Assembly: GCF_008831285.2 (NCBI RefSeq)
Contig: NC_045140.1
Location: 23,268,131 to 23,332,130 of the forward strand
Source of the DNA: Nymphaea colorata
Taxonomy: Eukaryota > Streptophyta > Magnoliopsida > Nymphaeales > Nymphaeaceae
DNA length: 64,000 nt
Direction of reading: 5' to 3'
Under the pieces are notes generated by a model. The model was not told the DNA's origin and searched no databases. It saw only the letters and a list, made by a program, of their open reading frames with translations. The translations under genes were made by a program, and so were the position numbers. This document shows positions 12,425 through 42,200 of this stretch, piece after piece. Each line of letters begins with the position of its first letter. Position 1 is the stretch's first letter.

Positions 12425-14219
12425 GAGAGAGAGAAAGAGAGAGATAGTTGGACTATTTATCAGACATTCCTTTAGGAGATGAGGCATGGACTCCTCCTGG
12501 TGCTTCTATGGTCATCATTTCTTGAGATGAAAAAAATATTTCATCAGCATGCCTCCTTTATGGGACGAGGGCCTTGGCATGTATAACCACCTTATTATCT
12601 GCTATCCCTTTTTAATTTACCTGATGTACTGTCGTTCTGATATGCATATGATTGTTTATTGGTTTGAGTCTGTGTTACGATTATCGTGCAATTGGGACTT
12701 TTGTCTAGTGTATTTGACGCTGTGCTAACCAAAGTGACATAATTAGGCAGCCAATGTACAAGATGAGGTTCATGAAGACTAGGAGCAGATGGTTCACACA
12801 TGAGTAAATTAAGGGCAATGTATGATGTCACAGTGAGATACATAGTCCTATGACGAACTTTACTTTTGATCTGGTTGTTTGATCTCAAAACTGTCTTTTG
12901 AAAGCCAATTTTTTGTTTCTTTCAGAGGCGATATTGATCTGGCAGTGCCATGAACTGAATGTTCCACAAATTATTGTCCCATTGCTACTTTTATTTCACA
13001 TATTCCGAAAAATAATTTTTTGTCCGTGATGGATTTGAGTTGGAATTGCCTTCCAGTTCATGCAGTGATGGAAGTTGCGCAACTCTGCAGAGGCTTGGCT
13101 TTTGTTATTTATCTCCCTTTTCTCGTTAGGAATTTATGTTGGATTACAGGTCTTCATTGCTATTTTGTTACTAAATGGTGACTTTTAACCAAATTTTTTG
13201 TTTGCAGATTGCAGTTAAAAGACTGAAGATTTGGAGTGCCAAGGCAGAATTGGAATTCGCTGTTGAGGTTGAGGTTCTTGGTAGGGTGAAGCATACAAAT
13301 TTGCTGAGTTTACGGGGCTACTGTGCTGAAGGACAGGAGCGTTTAATCGTCTATGATTTCATGCCAAATTTGAGTTTGATGTCCCACCTTCATGGGCAAA
13401 ACTCAGCGGAATGCCTCCTCGATTGGGATAAGCGGATGAAGATTGCAATTGGATCAGCTGAAGGAATTGCGTAAGTTTCAATTTTCTATGCCTCTCTCCC
13501 TCTCCCTCTCACCTTTCTCTCATGCATGAGATTAATAAGAGCAATTGCTGAATGAGTATGGAAACTTCCTGTTGAGCAGATATCTTCACCATTTTACGCC
13601 TCATATCATTCACAGAGATATCAAAGCGAGCAACGTACTTTTGGATTCAGATTTCCATTCTCGGGTAGCTGATTTTGGGTTTGCAAAACTTATTCCAGAT
13701 GGTGCATCTCATGTTACAACCCGGGTGAAAGGCACGCTTGGCTACCTTGCTCCAGAGTATGCCATGTTTGGCAAGGCATCTGAGAGCTGTGATGTATATA
13801 GCTTTGGCATTCTCCTGGTTGAAATTGTTAGCGGTAAGAAGCCCATAGAGAAGATCACCATCACAGTGAAACGCTCAATTGTACAGTGGGCATTACCTTT
13901 GGTTTGCGAAAGGAGGTATAAGGAAGTGGCTGACCCAAAGTTGGGCGGAAAATACAATGTTGAAGAACTCAAAAGGGTTGTGCTTGTTGGATTACTATGT
14001 GCACAGGAAAAACCAGAGAAGAGACCTACGATGCCTGAGGTTGTAGAGTTGCTGAAAGGTGACCATAAAGAAAAGGTTTCAAAACTGGAAAAAAACGACC
14101 TGTTTAATCCAGACAAATCAGGAATACCAGATATGGATATGAGCACAGATTCTATATCAGATGAAACCAGATCTACAGATCTGGTGAAAGGAGGCACTAT
14201 GCTTAGAGAGCAATCTTGA
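10074..14219 (+). CDS. PTI1-like serine/threonine (tyrosine-protein) kinase, At3g15890 type
   Basis: Cytoplasmic receptor-like kinase in four exons: 10074-10117, 10255-10411, 13208-13470, 13580-14219. They join to 367 codons plus stop in phase. The N-terminus MAFCLKFCGGKSSSR is followed by a Lys-rich patch and WRVFSLEELHAATNNF, typical of the PTI1-like At3g15890/At1g52540 group. Catalytic elements are intact: Gly loop GEGGFGSV, lysine in IAVKRLK, HRDIKASNVLL, DFGFAK, GTLGYLAPE and DVYSFGILLVEIVSG. The acidic Ser/Asp-rich tail ends LREQS. By contrast, the Arabidopsis At3g15890 protein as I remember it lacks the HRD Arg-Asp pair, so this copy looks more active. Its partners and pathway cannot be read from sequence; relatives act in immune or oxidative signalling. 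Intron 2 is 2.8 kb with a long microsatellite. The start was chosen because it gives the conserved N-terminus just before a matched splice. Confidence 0.93.
12341..12445. repeat. Compound (TG)n(TA)n(GA)n microsatellite in kinase intron 2
   Basis: About ten TG units (12341-12359) run directly into about thirty TA units (to 12421), followed by a GA-rich run to about 12445. This is the longest simple repeat in the window. The apparent short open frames over it are artefacts of the repeat. Confidence 0.95.
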
Positions 14220-16700
14220 TATGAGCGGTAAATCTATCCGTTTTACTTAAAGTATCTGTTGTGACCAGGCTTGGTTGCTTCTTGTTTCCCTTGCTGTTGA
14301 GGGCCCATTGAAATATTTAAGAGGCTTTGTTCGAGGAGCCGGGTATGCCATTTACCAGATGCTTGTTCTTTTGAGGAAGGTTGTGAGCAAAGAAGAAATG
14401 AATCAACTTAAATTGGTGTGAATACATTTATTGTCTATTTTGTGGTGTAGTAAATTGTGTGGATTGCTATCGGGGAAGTTGACTATCGTATCTTTGTAAG
14501 GTCGGAACATGATTTGCAATAATAAAATGTCTCTGAGGCAAAGAGGAATTATATACAGCATTTTAGAAACAATGTCCAAAGTAATGATATGATCTCTGTC
14601 CTTTATTGGCTAAATGTATTTTAATTTGTTTAGAAAAGTTTCATACTTATCTGCTCATTTGAAGATAAGCTCTCATCTCACCAAGTCCAAGCCTCTTCAT
14701 GTTTTGATCTATATTTGGCTTTTCTAACCAGATTCTTGGTGTGTCCATCTCTATACATTACATTATGTCAATTCTGCTTATTTTTTATTTTTACTGGGCG
14801 TACATGTGCCTTTGAGAGAGATTTTTTTTCTTTTCTAGTGCCGTTGCGATGAGAACTTTCCCTTTTCTGTATCTGGAAATCTAAAGTGGATTGACCTTTG
14901 AGTCGTCAAAATCTTTCTGATTCGGTTGTGCCAGCAATTAACGAAAAACATGTCTTGTTAAAAGCACTTTCTCGGAAAGAAATCAAAAACAGCCTCCCAT
15001 CTTTATTAAACAAAAACCTGTACGGCCATAGCAATACAGTACAATTCCGGCGTGGGCTTGGAGGACAACTGATGTTAGTGCACACCTGCGGACATAGAAC
15101 ACTTTGTGTCTGTGTTAGTGTCTTCGTCTTTCATCTCCATAGGAGCCTTTAGTCTAGGGTGTGAATGGTTGGTTGAAATTTCATAGCTCTCTCCAAAAGT
15201 AAGAGTACAAAATAGTGTACATATATGTATCTATAAATGTGTGTGTATGTGAATTAAAATTAGCCGGCTATCTTTGTGGGTAGATGTTTTTTTTATTTTA
15301 CATTGCTAAAAACTGTCGTGAACGGTGTATTTGTGACTCGTTGTTTAACCATGATTTTAAGCAGCAGAATGTACCTTTTGTGATGTTTTTAGCAACACAA
15401 AATAAAAAAATAACTACCTAACCATGGACAACTGCTTTCAAATATATATATATATATATATATATATGAACATTCAGTTTCGCTTTTAAGGACGCGAAGA
15501 ACGAGATGTCGCGTTCTAAGCATACGAAAAACTAAAAGAGAAGACACCGTCGAATGATGTTTGATGAATCCCACATTTGAGTTGTTTGCTGACGGTGAAC
15601 CAAACGCGCTCCTAAAGGTTGTTTGGTCGCACAATGTTGCATTATGTGATGAACCTCCTGTGACGAATGTGTGGATGGTCCGTGCAAACAAATAACATAG
15701 AACACTGTGTTCCGCCACAAGGAAGACTGCATCCCAAAACGCATGGATTCAAGAGAAAAGATGCATGTTTGCTGCCCGCGACACCGTCCCTGGAACAGCA
15801 TGTGCCCCTTCATAGCATCTAAGGAGCATTCTTCTCGTAAGTATTCATGAAGGAACAAACCCGCTTCTTGAAAGCATAAGGTTCTCTCTTGGACTCGTTT
15901 TGGTCATGCATGTTACTTTTGCTAACCCTCAATGTCCTCCGAAAATTGTGATGCTAGGATGAATGCGACGGGGTAACAATTATCACATAATAGAGAAATA
16001 TATACTTTCATGGTTTTATTTGTAAAAAGGAAGGCAATGCACACTCTTTCTCATATTGCTTTGCCGAAGATAGAGATCAATCAACCCTCACTGTTTCAGT
16101 GTCTCTCAACTCAGACATTTTAACCGTCCAAAACATTAAATTTAGGAAAAAAACAAGTTTGAATATGTTCATCCTCATCGAATCCAAATCCAATTTCCAA
16201 CAGTTCTCGATCGCCTCTCTAAAGTGGGACATGGTTTATCTATTCCTCAGCTTGCTAGCGATTCACCAACACTCTTATTTGGTCCTTTAACTTAGGCAAG
16301 CTAGATGTCAAGAATTATACATGGGAGAAGCCTTTGAATATTAGCGGAGTAGAGGCACTGTGGAAAAATGGAGGCATTTCATATTACTTGACAATGACAA
16401 TGACAGTAGTAATGTTGCATCGAAGTTGATTGAATGAATCCATGTCAAATAAATCTTTGTTTTTTTTTTTTTTTTTTTGTCCTGAATATCTGAGGGGGCC
16501 ATGGTAATCTTCTACAAGTTCATAAAAGTTATCATGTGTATATGTGATGCAGTTTTCTATATTCTTATTCACTTTTTTGACCGTTTTATGCTATAGTTTG
16601 TTCATGGTAGAAGAAGACGAGAGAAAAAAAAATGTAAAATATCGTGATTTTAGCGGCCATTTTCACGCGTTTTTTGTATAATCTTAGTCTGATAATTCGG
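14220..16700. other. Spacer between PTI1-like kinase and PRP8
   Basis: The kinase 3' UTR probably runs to about 14530, where an AATAAA-like signal (CAATAATAAAATG) occurs near 14517. Beyond that there is no supportable gene. A (TA)n tract lies at 15442-15467 and a poly-T run at about 16458-16479. Short open frames on both strands at 15390-15860 have no recognisable domain. Confidence 0.5.
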
Positions 16701-16765
16701 GACGACAAGGCCTAAGTTGTTTCACGTGCCGACTATATGTGCTTCCGTTGCCGCCTCTTTCCTCC

Positions 16766-17051
16766 TATATAATGCTTTTACCATTTTTGATCGGGCCTGT
16801 TTGGCTTCCGTCCCTCCGTGGACGAAAGAAACCCTCATCGTCTCCACTGTCACTCCTGAAACTAAAACCCTAGGGGCACTTAGAGATCCGAACCATAGAG
16901 CTTCCTGCACCGGGTGTGTCTCCGGATCACTCTCTTTTCTCTTAGTTTCAGTCGTCGTGTTAAACCTCCTCTGTGAATTTCGGGAGGCGGAGGCGGTTCT
17001 TGAGCTCGTAGTAGGGGGCCTTCTTTTTTTTTTTTTTTTTTCCTTGCAAAG
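16766..17051 (+). promoter_or_regulatory. PRP8 core promoter and 5' leader: TATA box and telo-box
   Basis: A TATA-like TATATAA lies at 16766-16772, 280 bp before the start codon. A telo-box AAACCCTA is at 16865-16872 and a GGGCC (site II-like) element at 16793-16797. Telo-box plus site II pairs are known from promoters of plant housekeeping genes for translation and RNA processing, which suits PRP8. A long pyrimidine tract precedes the ATG. Function here is inferred from motif and position only. Confidence 0.5.
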
Positions 17052-34324
<17,273 letters not shown>

Positions 34325-36526
34325 AAATTGAGGAGTTTTTAACAATTGCGTGTATTGTAGTTCTAATGACACGTATTTTTGTAATTCTGCTGCGCAAGAT
34401 TGCAGCTTCACAAAGAGGAATTTCCCAGCATGTACATATTTTTAAGATGTTGAGCTATTGTAAAATTTAGTCGTACAGGCGAGGTTAATTATTTTGTACC
34501 CTCCGAAATTTCAAATTAGTCAAAGAATTTGCCGTTGGACAATGGAAACGCTGTTCCTCATACCAGGTCAGAGCTGCCTGCACTTCATGTTGGTAGCGCA
34601 CGGATCAACTTTTCGAGATGCGGCTTTTATTGAAACTCCTTGACTCCGGTACCTATTGCGACGGGGAAAACAAAACGGGGACCAAATCAAGCCGGTCAAG
34701 CGTTTGGCTTTTAATTCCGACCCGTCGAGGCTAAGCTGCCCTTGTGGTGGACGTGTACTGTCCGCAAATCTCTTTTTCTTTCCCTTGTCCTTCAAGTTCA
34801 GCACTGCTTGGGGACTAGGTGATCTCTTCAAGTTGAGTGTAGGCGTAAGCGCCTATTGCATCTATTAGACTAAGCCAAACATTTTGAACTTGGATTGTTC
34901 GAACGCCTTTATGAAGTCGGAATCCAACCTCTTTATTAAGTCCAATGCTGTGGTCAAGAACCCCCAAGTTTATTATGTGTTTGCTTGGAGAGGTAGAAAG
35001 AGAACAACGAGAGCATTTTCAAGGATTGTATTTTTAAGTGTGACGGCTTTTGCCATGTATTTTTCGACATTGACTAATTTAGTTCAGGATAGTGATCCTG
35101 GAATTTCCCCATGCTAATCCGCCACCCATGAAGAGCAGTGCGCTTGTCAGTCAATGGTCTGGATATTAGCATATCCATCCACCCCGGCATTCCGTAGTCT
35201 GATTTTAGGTTGGTTCAAGTGCATGAGCGCAGGTGGACTTGGATGTTTTAGAGCTGGATATTCATGGGACATGGCAAGTTAAGAACCAAATTCAAGTCCA
35301 CCTATTAATCTGATCAAATTTTTAGCCGGATCTAACTATTCAGATTTAGGTTCGAGTCTTTAAACAAAAAATCATGCCAATGAAGTGCATAGGAAGAGGT
35401 TTAAGCGTCGGAGGAGGTCATTTGGGTGCTGTAAAAAAGACGGACTGCATAGGAAATGGAGTTTGAATACGAGCTCGACGACGTGTTTTGGCATGAACAG
35501 TGGAAGTTGGTTTGGACCAACTTCAGAAAAGTAACTCGGCCTTTGAGCCATACACCAAGTCCCGAGCCATCTAGTTTCAAAGCTTTGAGATTCTGCAAGG
35601 CGAGCAGATAGTGAGGTTTCTCTTTGAGAGTGGGATGGAGATGGCTTATACATTGTGGCCAACAAAACACAAATTCGTTGCCACTAGGATATTAATGCAG
35701 GCGAGGTTCCCCTTTCCTTACTCCCAAATCTTAATAAATTTATTCATTTGTATGTCCTTCTCTGTTGTCAACACACGCGGACAAAAACTACTTTAGTGAA
35801 ATTAGCATGCATGATTGAATGGGCAGTATTTTAATGCTTTCCTTTTGGAATTTGGGACACTTTTCTTGAGCACACAGCATGCTGCCACTGGTTCTTGGGA
35901 GGAAAGGAACACTCACCACTATTCAATTCCTAAAAGGAAGGCATTCTGGTTGCCTTCATATCTCTCATTTAAAGCGAAAAGTGCATATGCTAATAAGTAG
36001 TACCCTTGCCCTAAAAACTACTCAAAAAAGATCATCAAAAGCATGTTGAGCACTCCCCTTTGTAAGCAGGATGCCAGGGGTTGTTAAGTCATGAACGTTT
36101 TGCTTTTGCATTTACTTTATTTTTTTGCAGCATATTGTTGGAAAAAGTTTTTTGGCTGTGAGAAAAAGGAAATTTATGAAGTGGGTTGGAGCAAAAACGA
36201 CTTGTCTGAACTGACTTTTTCCTTTTGTCAGGCTCTAAATCCACTTCAAGCGTTAGTTTCACTGAGCAAAAGCGAGAAACACCAACATGATTCTTTTTCT
36301 AAAGTTCAGACTTGCATCTTGTTTGTTCTTTTTTGATGTCACTGAATTGGAGAACAGCGGGATGACTATGTTGGCTTTTGACCATTCTCTTTTTGGCTTG
36401 CTTAGAACTAATTCCCGGGCTGGTTTGTCAGTCTCTGCTTTACCTGTTTCCAAATCGAAAAACTTGCCACATGATGATAGTTCTTGTGACAAGTGTTCGA
36501 TCTGTGTATGTGCGTGTCTCCGTGTG

Positions 36527-36567
<41 letters not shown>

Positions 36568-39047
36568 TTACGAAAGGACTACGAGCACAAACATACTGTA
36601 AGTCCACGAAGTTCAGATGTACCTTCGTTTATTAAACGTAACCACATACTGCTTCTATGATTGTTCTGTTCATTGATTGGTCTTGATAACTAAAGTTCAT
36701 TTTTCAGACCAAGGTAAGATTCAAGCAGTTGAAGAATGCTTTCCTCACCGGAAATGAAGGATATCCTTTCACTCTCCCTCTCTCACGCGCACACGCATAC
36801 ACACATGAACGGATAGGCAAGCACACATGCATGCACACACACCCAGATAACAAGAAGGAAATGTAGGTGGGAATGAGAACATGCATGTCCCACTGTCGAC
36901 CCTCAGGACCCATAAATTCGTTGCCTCCTATTGACTTTGTATAATGGGTGCTGGCCTAGGATCTGATGGTGGTGCTGGTGGTGGAGAGAGAGAGGCCCTT
37001 TTGGAAGGAGGCATCTCTCTCTGAAGATGCCAAGATATTGCTGCCAATTCTAAGTGGGTTTAGAGATCAAAAACAAAAAGAAAAATAAAGGTGGGATCAA
37101 CTGCACCATTGAGAGAGAGAGAGAGAGAGGGGAAGAGAATCTGTGTGAATGGGGGAAAACGGCACGCGAATGAGCCACTAAAATCATGAGACGTCGGAGA
37201 AAAGGCATTAAGAAAAGTAAGGAAACAACATGTGAGAGTTGGGGAGGGGAAGAGGGGAGGCCCCCAATGTTGTCCCCTCTCACACGCCCTCCCATGGACC
37301 GCCATCGCCGGTGTCTCCTCAACCCTTCCATTACTTTATTATTGCCATTGCCATTACTTGTATGTGCACGTACTCCGTTTTGGAAACTTACCGATTTTTT
37401 AGTTATTCTTGATGTATGCCACCTTCTTTGGTATAGATATTTGTTCGCATTTTCCTTCTTTATTTGGTTAACTTGCTGACATTCTGCGGCGGTGTCCCCT
37501 ATAACCGTCTCTTTCTCCAAGTAAGGCGAGATAAACGGGCTAAGCTCATAGGAATGTGGGGTTGCATGAAGGAGATAATTATAGCCTTTGTTGGGCATTT
37601 ATGTATACTTATGTATGTATGCATCGGTGTATAGATATGTAACAATGACTTTTAACCAAGTTCTGGCACATAAAGGAACTTGTCGTTGGTTGATCAATCA
37701 AATGGGAAGAGAAAACCACCTAGTTTTTACTGTCCGAAACTTTCAAAATTTTTCTATCTTGCTTTCCATATACTTTACAAATTTTGCTTATTCATAGAAA
37801 TATTGGATGATCCAACAGTATATTTATACGAAATAGAGTTTGCAGAATGCCATTTACACTTAGACGCGGTCCGTGGTCATTAGTACTCTTACACTACTGA
37901 AGAATGCATACATGCACATATATGCATGTAAATGCATGTGCGCACGCGCGCGCACAACACACATGTGTATATGAAGAGCAGAAGCAAACATTCTCATACA
38001 TATGTATACATGTAAGTTTATGAACATGTGTACCTGCAACATGCATATATGATGCATGTGCGCTTTAATTTAGAGAAATAATAATGTGTACGTGTGTATA
38101 TGTATGTTTGTGTGTGCATGCCCAAGCATGAAAAAAAGTTGGCAACTAGCCATCATTCTACTCACCTCCTCCGCTGACCATCTCCCCTTCCTTCACGCAA
38201 ACCTCTCTCTCCTTCCCTTTAAATCTCTCTAACCCCTGCAAGATGCAGTTCGTCTTCTTGCAGGCTCCCTACTGATCTACTTCGGAGTCCTTGCGGGTTG
38301 TGGTGAATCAACACAGTCAAACTCCTCACAGCCGTCCCTAAAAGCAAGCCAGGTGCATGTCAATCCCTTGGCAGAAGCCCATTTTGCTTCTTTTGTGAAA
38401 AAATAGTGTCAGTTTGATTATTCAGGCGAGTAGGTGACCAATTTCTTGTTCCCAAAATTAAGAAGTTATCTATATTCCACCATATTTGTACGGGGTAGAT
38501 GCTATATTTTGTTTCTCTTGTATGTTGAACAACTACCAACCTCATTAGCCAAGTTATTTTCTCAGTTGTTCTTGAACTCCAAGCTGGAAGGTAGTTGGTA
38601 GGTTGTCCTTAACTGGGAAATAAAGTTTTTTTTGTACAATTCTGTACGCATGTTGATATAATTGATGCCTACTCTTTACCAAATCATAAATTATTATCGT
38701 ATATGGCATACAAATGGCATATCTCATGGTTATTCTATGACGATTTGCCAAATCTTTTCCAGTATATTTTCATCAAGTTCATTGTCTGCTTACTGTATTC
38801 GCAATCTTATCCATCGTCTCGATTGGCCATCTTCCGCAACCGCTGCACTTCTATTTTTCTTCCCGGAGGTCTCTCACCAATTTGTTCGATTTTGATCAGA
38901 CCTCCGTCGATCGGCAGGATCAATATATATCTCTCCCTCATTCTCTCTCTTTCCATCTCTCTCTCTCATTTCCTCCTCCTTTCTCTAATTTGTCTTCTGA
39001 TCACAAAATCTCCGTCGGTTGGTTCTTTGGTAGGCAATATATCCTCG
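34325..39047. other. Spacer between PRP8 and MIR171
   Basis: The PRP8 3' UTR probably ends near 34500. No gene can be supported after it. The stretch holds scattered repeat-like patches (about 35200-35360), (GA)n tracts at 36530-36560 and 37111-37129, and an alternating purine-pyrimidine region at 37905-38120 rich in CATG and GCGCGC words. Open frames on the minus strand at 37050-37600 and the plus strand at 36090-36600 have no recognisable domain and low-complexity translations. Confidence 0.5.
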
Positions 39048-39056
39048 TATAAATAG
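39048..39056 (+). promoter_or_regulatory. TATA box of MIR171
   Basis: TATAAATAG is a near-ideal plant TATA box, placed 92 bp upstream of the base of the MIR171 hairpin. A transcription start about 30 bp downstream (near 39080) would put the hairpin very close to the 5' end of the primary transcript, which is common for plant MIR genes. The CT-rich run that follows is typical of a plant leader. Confidence 0.65.
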
Positions 39057-39147
39057 CAATTTATCACCCTCTACCGGCCGGCCTTCCTCTCTCTCTCTCT
39101 CTCTATATATATATATTTTTAATCTGGTTAACAGGAAAGAAACTCTC

Positions 39148-39255
39148 GGAAGTAAAGAGAGCGATATTGGTTCGGTTCAATCCGAAGACGGATTTTACGT
39201 TACTGTGGCTCGTAGAAACGATCTCAGATTGAGCCGCGCCAATATCACTACTTCC
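39148..39255 (+). ncRNA. MIR171: MIR171 precursor hairpin
   Basis: The 3' arm at 39229-39249 is a 21-nt miR171 starting TTGAGCC and containing GAGCCGCGCCAATATC. The 5' arm at 39160-39180 (AGCGATATTGG then TTCGGTTCAA) pairs with it, with two mismatches and G-U wobbles. The stem continues without a gap: GGAAGT at 39148-39153 pairs exactly with ACTTCC at 39250-39255. The loop is about 48 nt. The register starting three bases upstream would begin with A rather than U, so the miR171b-type register (5' UU) is more likely. Known targets of miR171 are GRAS-family HAM/SCL6 transcripts, which maintain meristems. No such target lies in this window. A likely intron (39284-39480, GTTAAA...TGCAG) follows the hairpin in the primary transcript. 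Confidence 0.95.
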
Positions 39256-42200
39256 TGCCATCCAGCGTCTTCTTCTCTCCCAGGTTAAATTGTCCCCTCC
39301 CCTTGAAAAAGTATCAGGCGAAATGGGAGCATTGCGCTACAAGAAGGAGTTCAATCCAGCTAATAGGACGAGGTATGAGATATTATTTTAGATCTAGTCA
39401 TATATTGTTTAATATTCTCATTATTATGGGCGTAGACAATCCTTCCAGATTTCATCGTTGACAGTTTTCTTTGGCTGCAGACATGGCAACGGCATAATTT
39501 ACTTCACGTGATAGATGAAGAGAAATCTTGTCAGCAAAGGCATAAGAAAGAAGAAGAAAACTTGAACCATTAGAACGGTGGCAGTTCTTGCAGATCGCTC
39601 TACTAGCGTTCTGCGAGAATGACACACTGTGGTTACCAAACAATCGAGCATGAAAATAGGCACGGTACACATACGTGCAAAGGTGAGTGCAGACATGCAG
39701 ATACTTTGTAGAACGGATTTGCAGATGCACACATTTATAAACAGGATTTCTGATGCACGCGCAAATTCAAATGCTTTACTTCTATGCGGCATGTCAGTCA
39801 AAAATCTTTATATACATATGATGCATTGGATTGGGGATGATGAAGATGCTGATGATAATGATCGAGATGATGATATAAGAACAAGATGAAGAAATACTAA
39901 TGCTAATACTAATACTATTACTACTACTACTACCATTGGATATAGCAAAGTTCTTATGATAGTGCATGTACATCGTCGGAGGCATTCCAAATGATTCTTT
40001 TCTGTTCCTCCCGTTACGGGCACCGCAATTAATGGTATGAGAAACAAGTATGCCAATGGTGCATCACATTTGAAGCAAATGGTGGTGACCTTTGGTAGAA
40101 ACGATGCTCAATCACTAAAGCAATTGTTGGTACCTTTGGTTCTTGTTGCTGTGGAACCGTTTCAAATAAAAGTTGCACCTGACACATGCTTCAAGATTTA
40201 AGTATACGAACTTCTTCCGTATTAATTTTCAGGTCGATAGAGAAAGAGATAGAGCGAGCAGAGAGAGAAAGGGAGGGAGAATACATTTTTGCTTCCTCTT
40301 GATTTTGAGGCATTTTACTTCGAGAACAATTTACGATGTTCATGATATTTTGTGTACGTAATATTCTCAGACAATTACTTGTTTTCATTTCGGCATATGT
40401 TTTAGACGATCGTTGGCCTACTACTGCGCTTTTGTGTCATCTTCCAATACTAGTACTTAGAACCTCTGACTAAGATTCACATACAGGAAATAAATACCTT
40501 GATTGGATCTATATTCATGACTTAGAATTCTTAGAAATACATAAAATATAAAGCAATGAACTTCATAGCAGATGGCGCAAGAAAGTTAGACGTTGTCACA
40601 GACTCACAAGTACTTCTAGCAGGATTACTTCATGCGTTGATCATTTTAAATCGAACTCGATCTTCATTTTTACCTTCTCTGAGGGACTCTCGATCCTCAG
40701 TTGACAGAGAGGTGCTTGCTGTAACTGAAATGCTAGACTCTTTCCACTTGGAAAATGCTGGAACCCAATTTTGATAATTTCGTATGAGCAGGCTCCATGT
40801 CATCGTCTGAAAAAACTTTGTATCCAAATTTTGGAAGTACTTTTGGTAATTAATAAAGTTTGCTGCTTCAGTTTCTCAAACTTGACTTCTGTTCGTTCGA
40901 CGATGTTGAAATCAAATTAAACAACTAAAAGGTTTGGTCCATTTATTATGTTGTAGCTTTTACTGTTGTTTATTTTTGTTATTGAGATTTTTTACCATAG
41001 ATTGTGATTGCTTTTCACATGTAACGAAATTTTCTCTCGTATGTAACTAGCTTGCAGAATTTGAGGCTTTGATCCAAATAAAAACTGTTGGTGGAAAGAG
41101 CTTTAATAGACACCGGCCATGGAGATGCATCCCTTGTATGCTTTTCATCTTGAAGGTCTTCAACTCCAACGACCAGCTGGGTGTACGGGGATATTGTCAT
41201 CAAGCTTATGTCTGTAGTAAGTTTGTAAACATATTAAAATTGTACAAATTTTAGTTCTCACATTTTTAATAATATTTTTGTTCTCATGTCAATCAGCTGT
41301 AAGAGAGTGCATGTACCTATATCTACGTGCGAACACACAATAGAGAGCGAGAGAGAGTACAAAGTATATCCAGCGCTAAATTTGTGCCTCATATAATGGC
41401 AGAACAGAAGAGCCGGTTGTTGAATTCTAAACCTTCTTTAGTTTAGGGTCATAATATAACCTCAAAAATTCCGCTCATCGTGGAAGATATTATTGTAATT
41501 GACTTTTGACTTAAGTGTTCATCTATAACCCATAATAATTAAAGAAGCTTCCCAGTAAGCCAGCGTGCTTAAGTTGGAGATCTCAATATCCTCTACCTGG
41601 ACCTGCTTTGCTAATTGATTGTGCCAAAGAGTTATATATTGTGTATCATACAATTTGTGAATACAAATGCATGGTAATAGTTTTAGTAAACATACCTTAT
41701 GCAATATTTGAAGTAAAAAAACATTAAAGATTCCTTCGATCAAAATCTAAATATGAACGGTAAAATGGACAACATTTCTTCCGAACAATAAATTGGGCCA
41801 TAGCTGATAGACATGGCAGAACTCGATCCAGGAAAAGAGGTGGGAGATCACTAAATTTATGTTTTCTTAATAATAACCGCAATAAATAATTTTTTGTGTT
41901 AAAGATCTAACTTTTTGGTTTATTGGAAATCTAAAAATCGATGCCATTGTTCTTTGCCTTGAGAAAATCCTTTTCCACAACCAGTGGATCCCGCTTCATT
42001 TGGCTGGCAGCCTTCGTGAGCAATAGCATGCTACATCCCTCATCACCAACTCCATGTACCCCTAAGCAAATAAAGCAGAGATCCTTAACACAACCAGTGC
42101 ATCGCTTCATGTGGCTGTTTTTCTTATTGTAGTATCCAAATAAATATAATTCTTGGTAGACAGAATATCCGTATTGAAGACCAATGTTCTAAAAAAGGCA

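Noticed and set aside
12261-12482. Plus-strand frames translating to long Tyr-Ile runs
   Set aside because: They only read through the (TG)n(TA)n microsatellite.
37050-37598. Minus-strand 182-residue frame
   Set aside because: The translation is dominated by Ser/Leu runs from (GA)n repeats and has no recognisable domain.
40556-40774. Possible LINE RNase H fragment (KLDVVTDSQVLL)
   Set aside because: Only one weak motif in 72 residues; no neighbouring reverse-transcriptase sequence.
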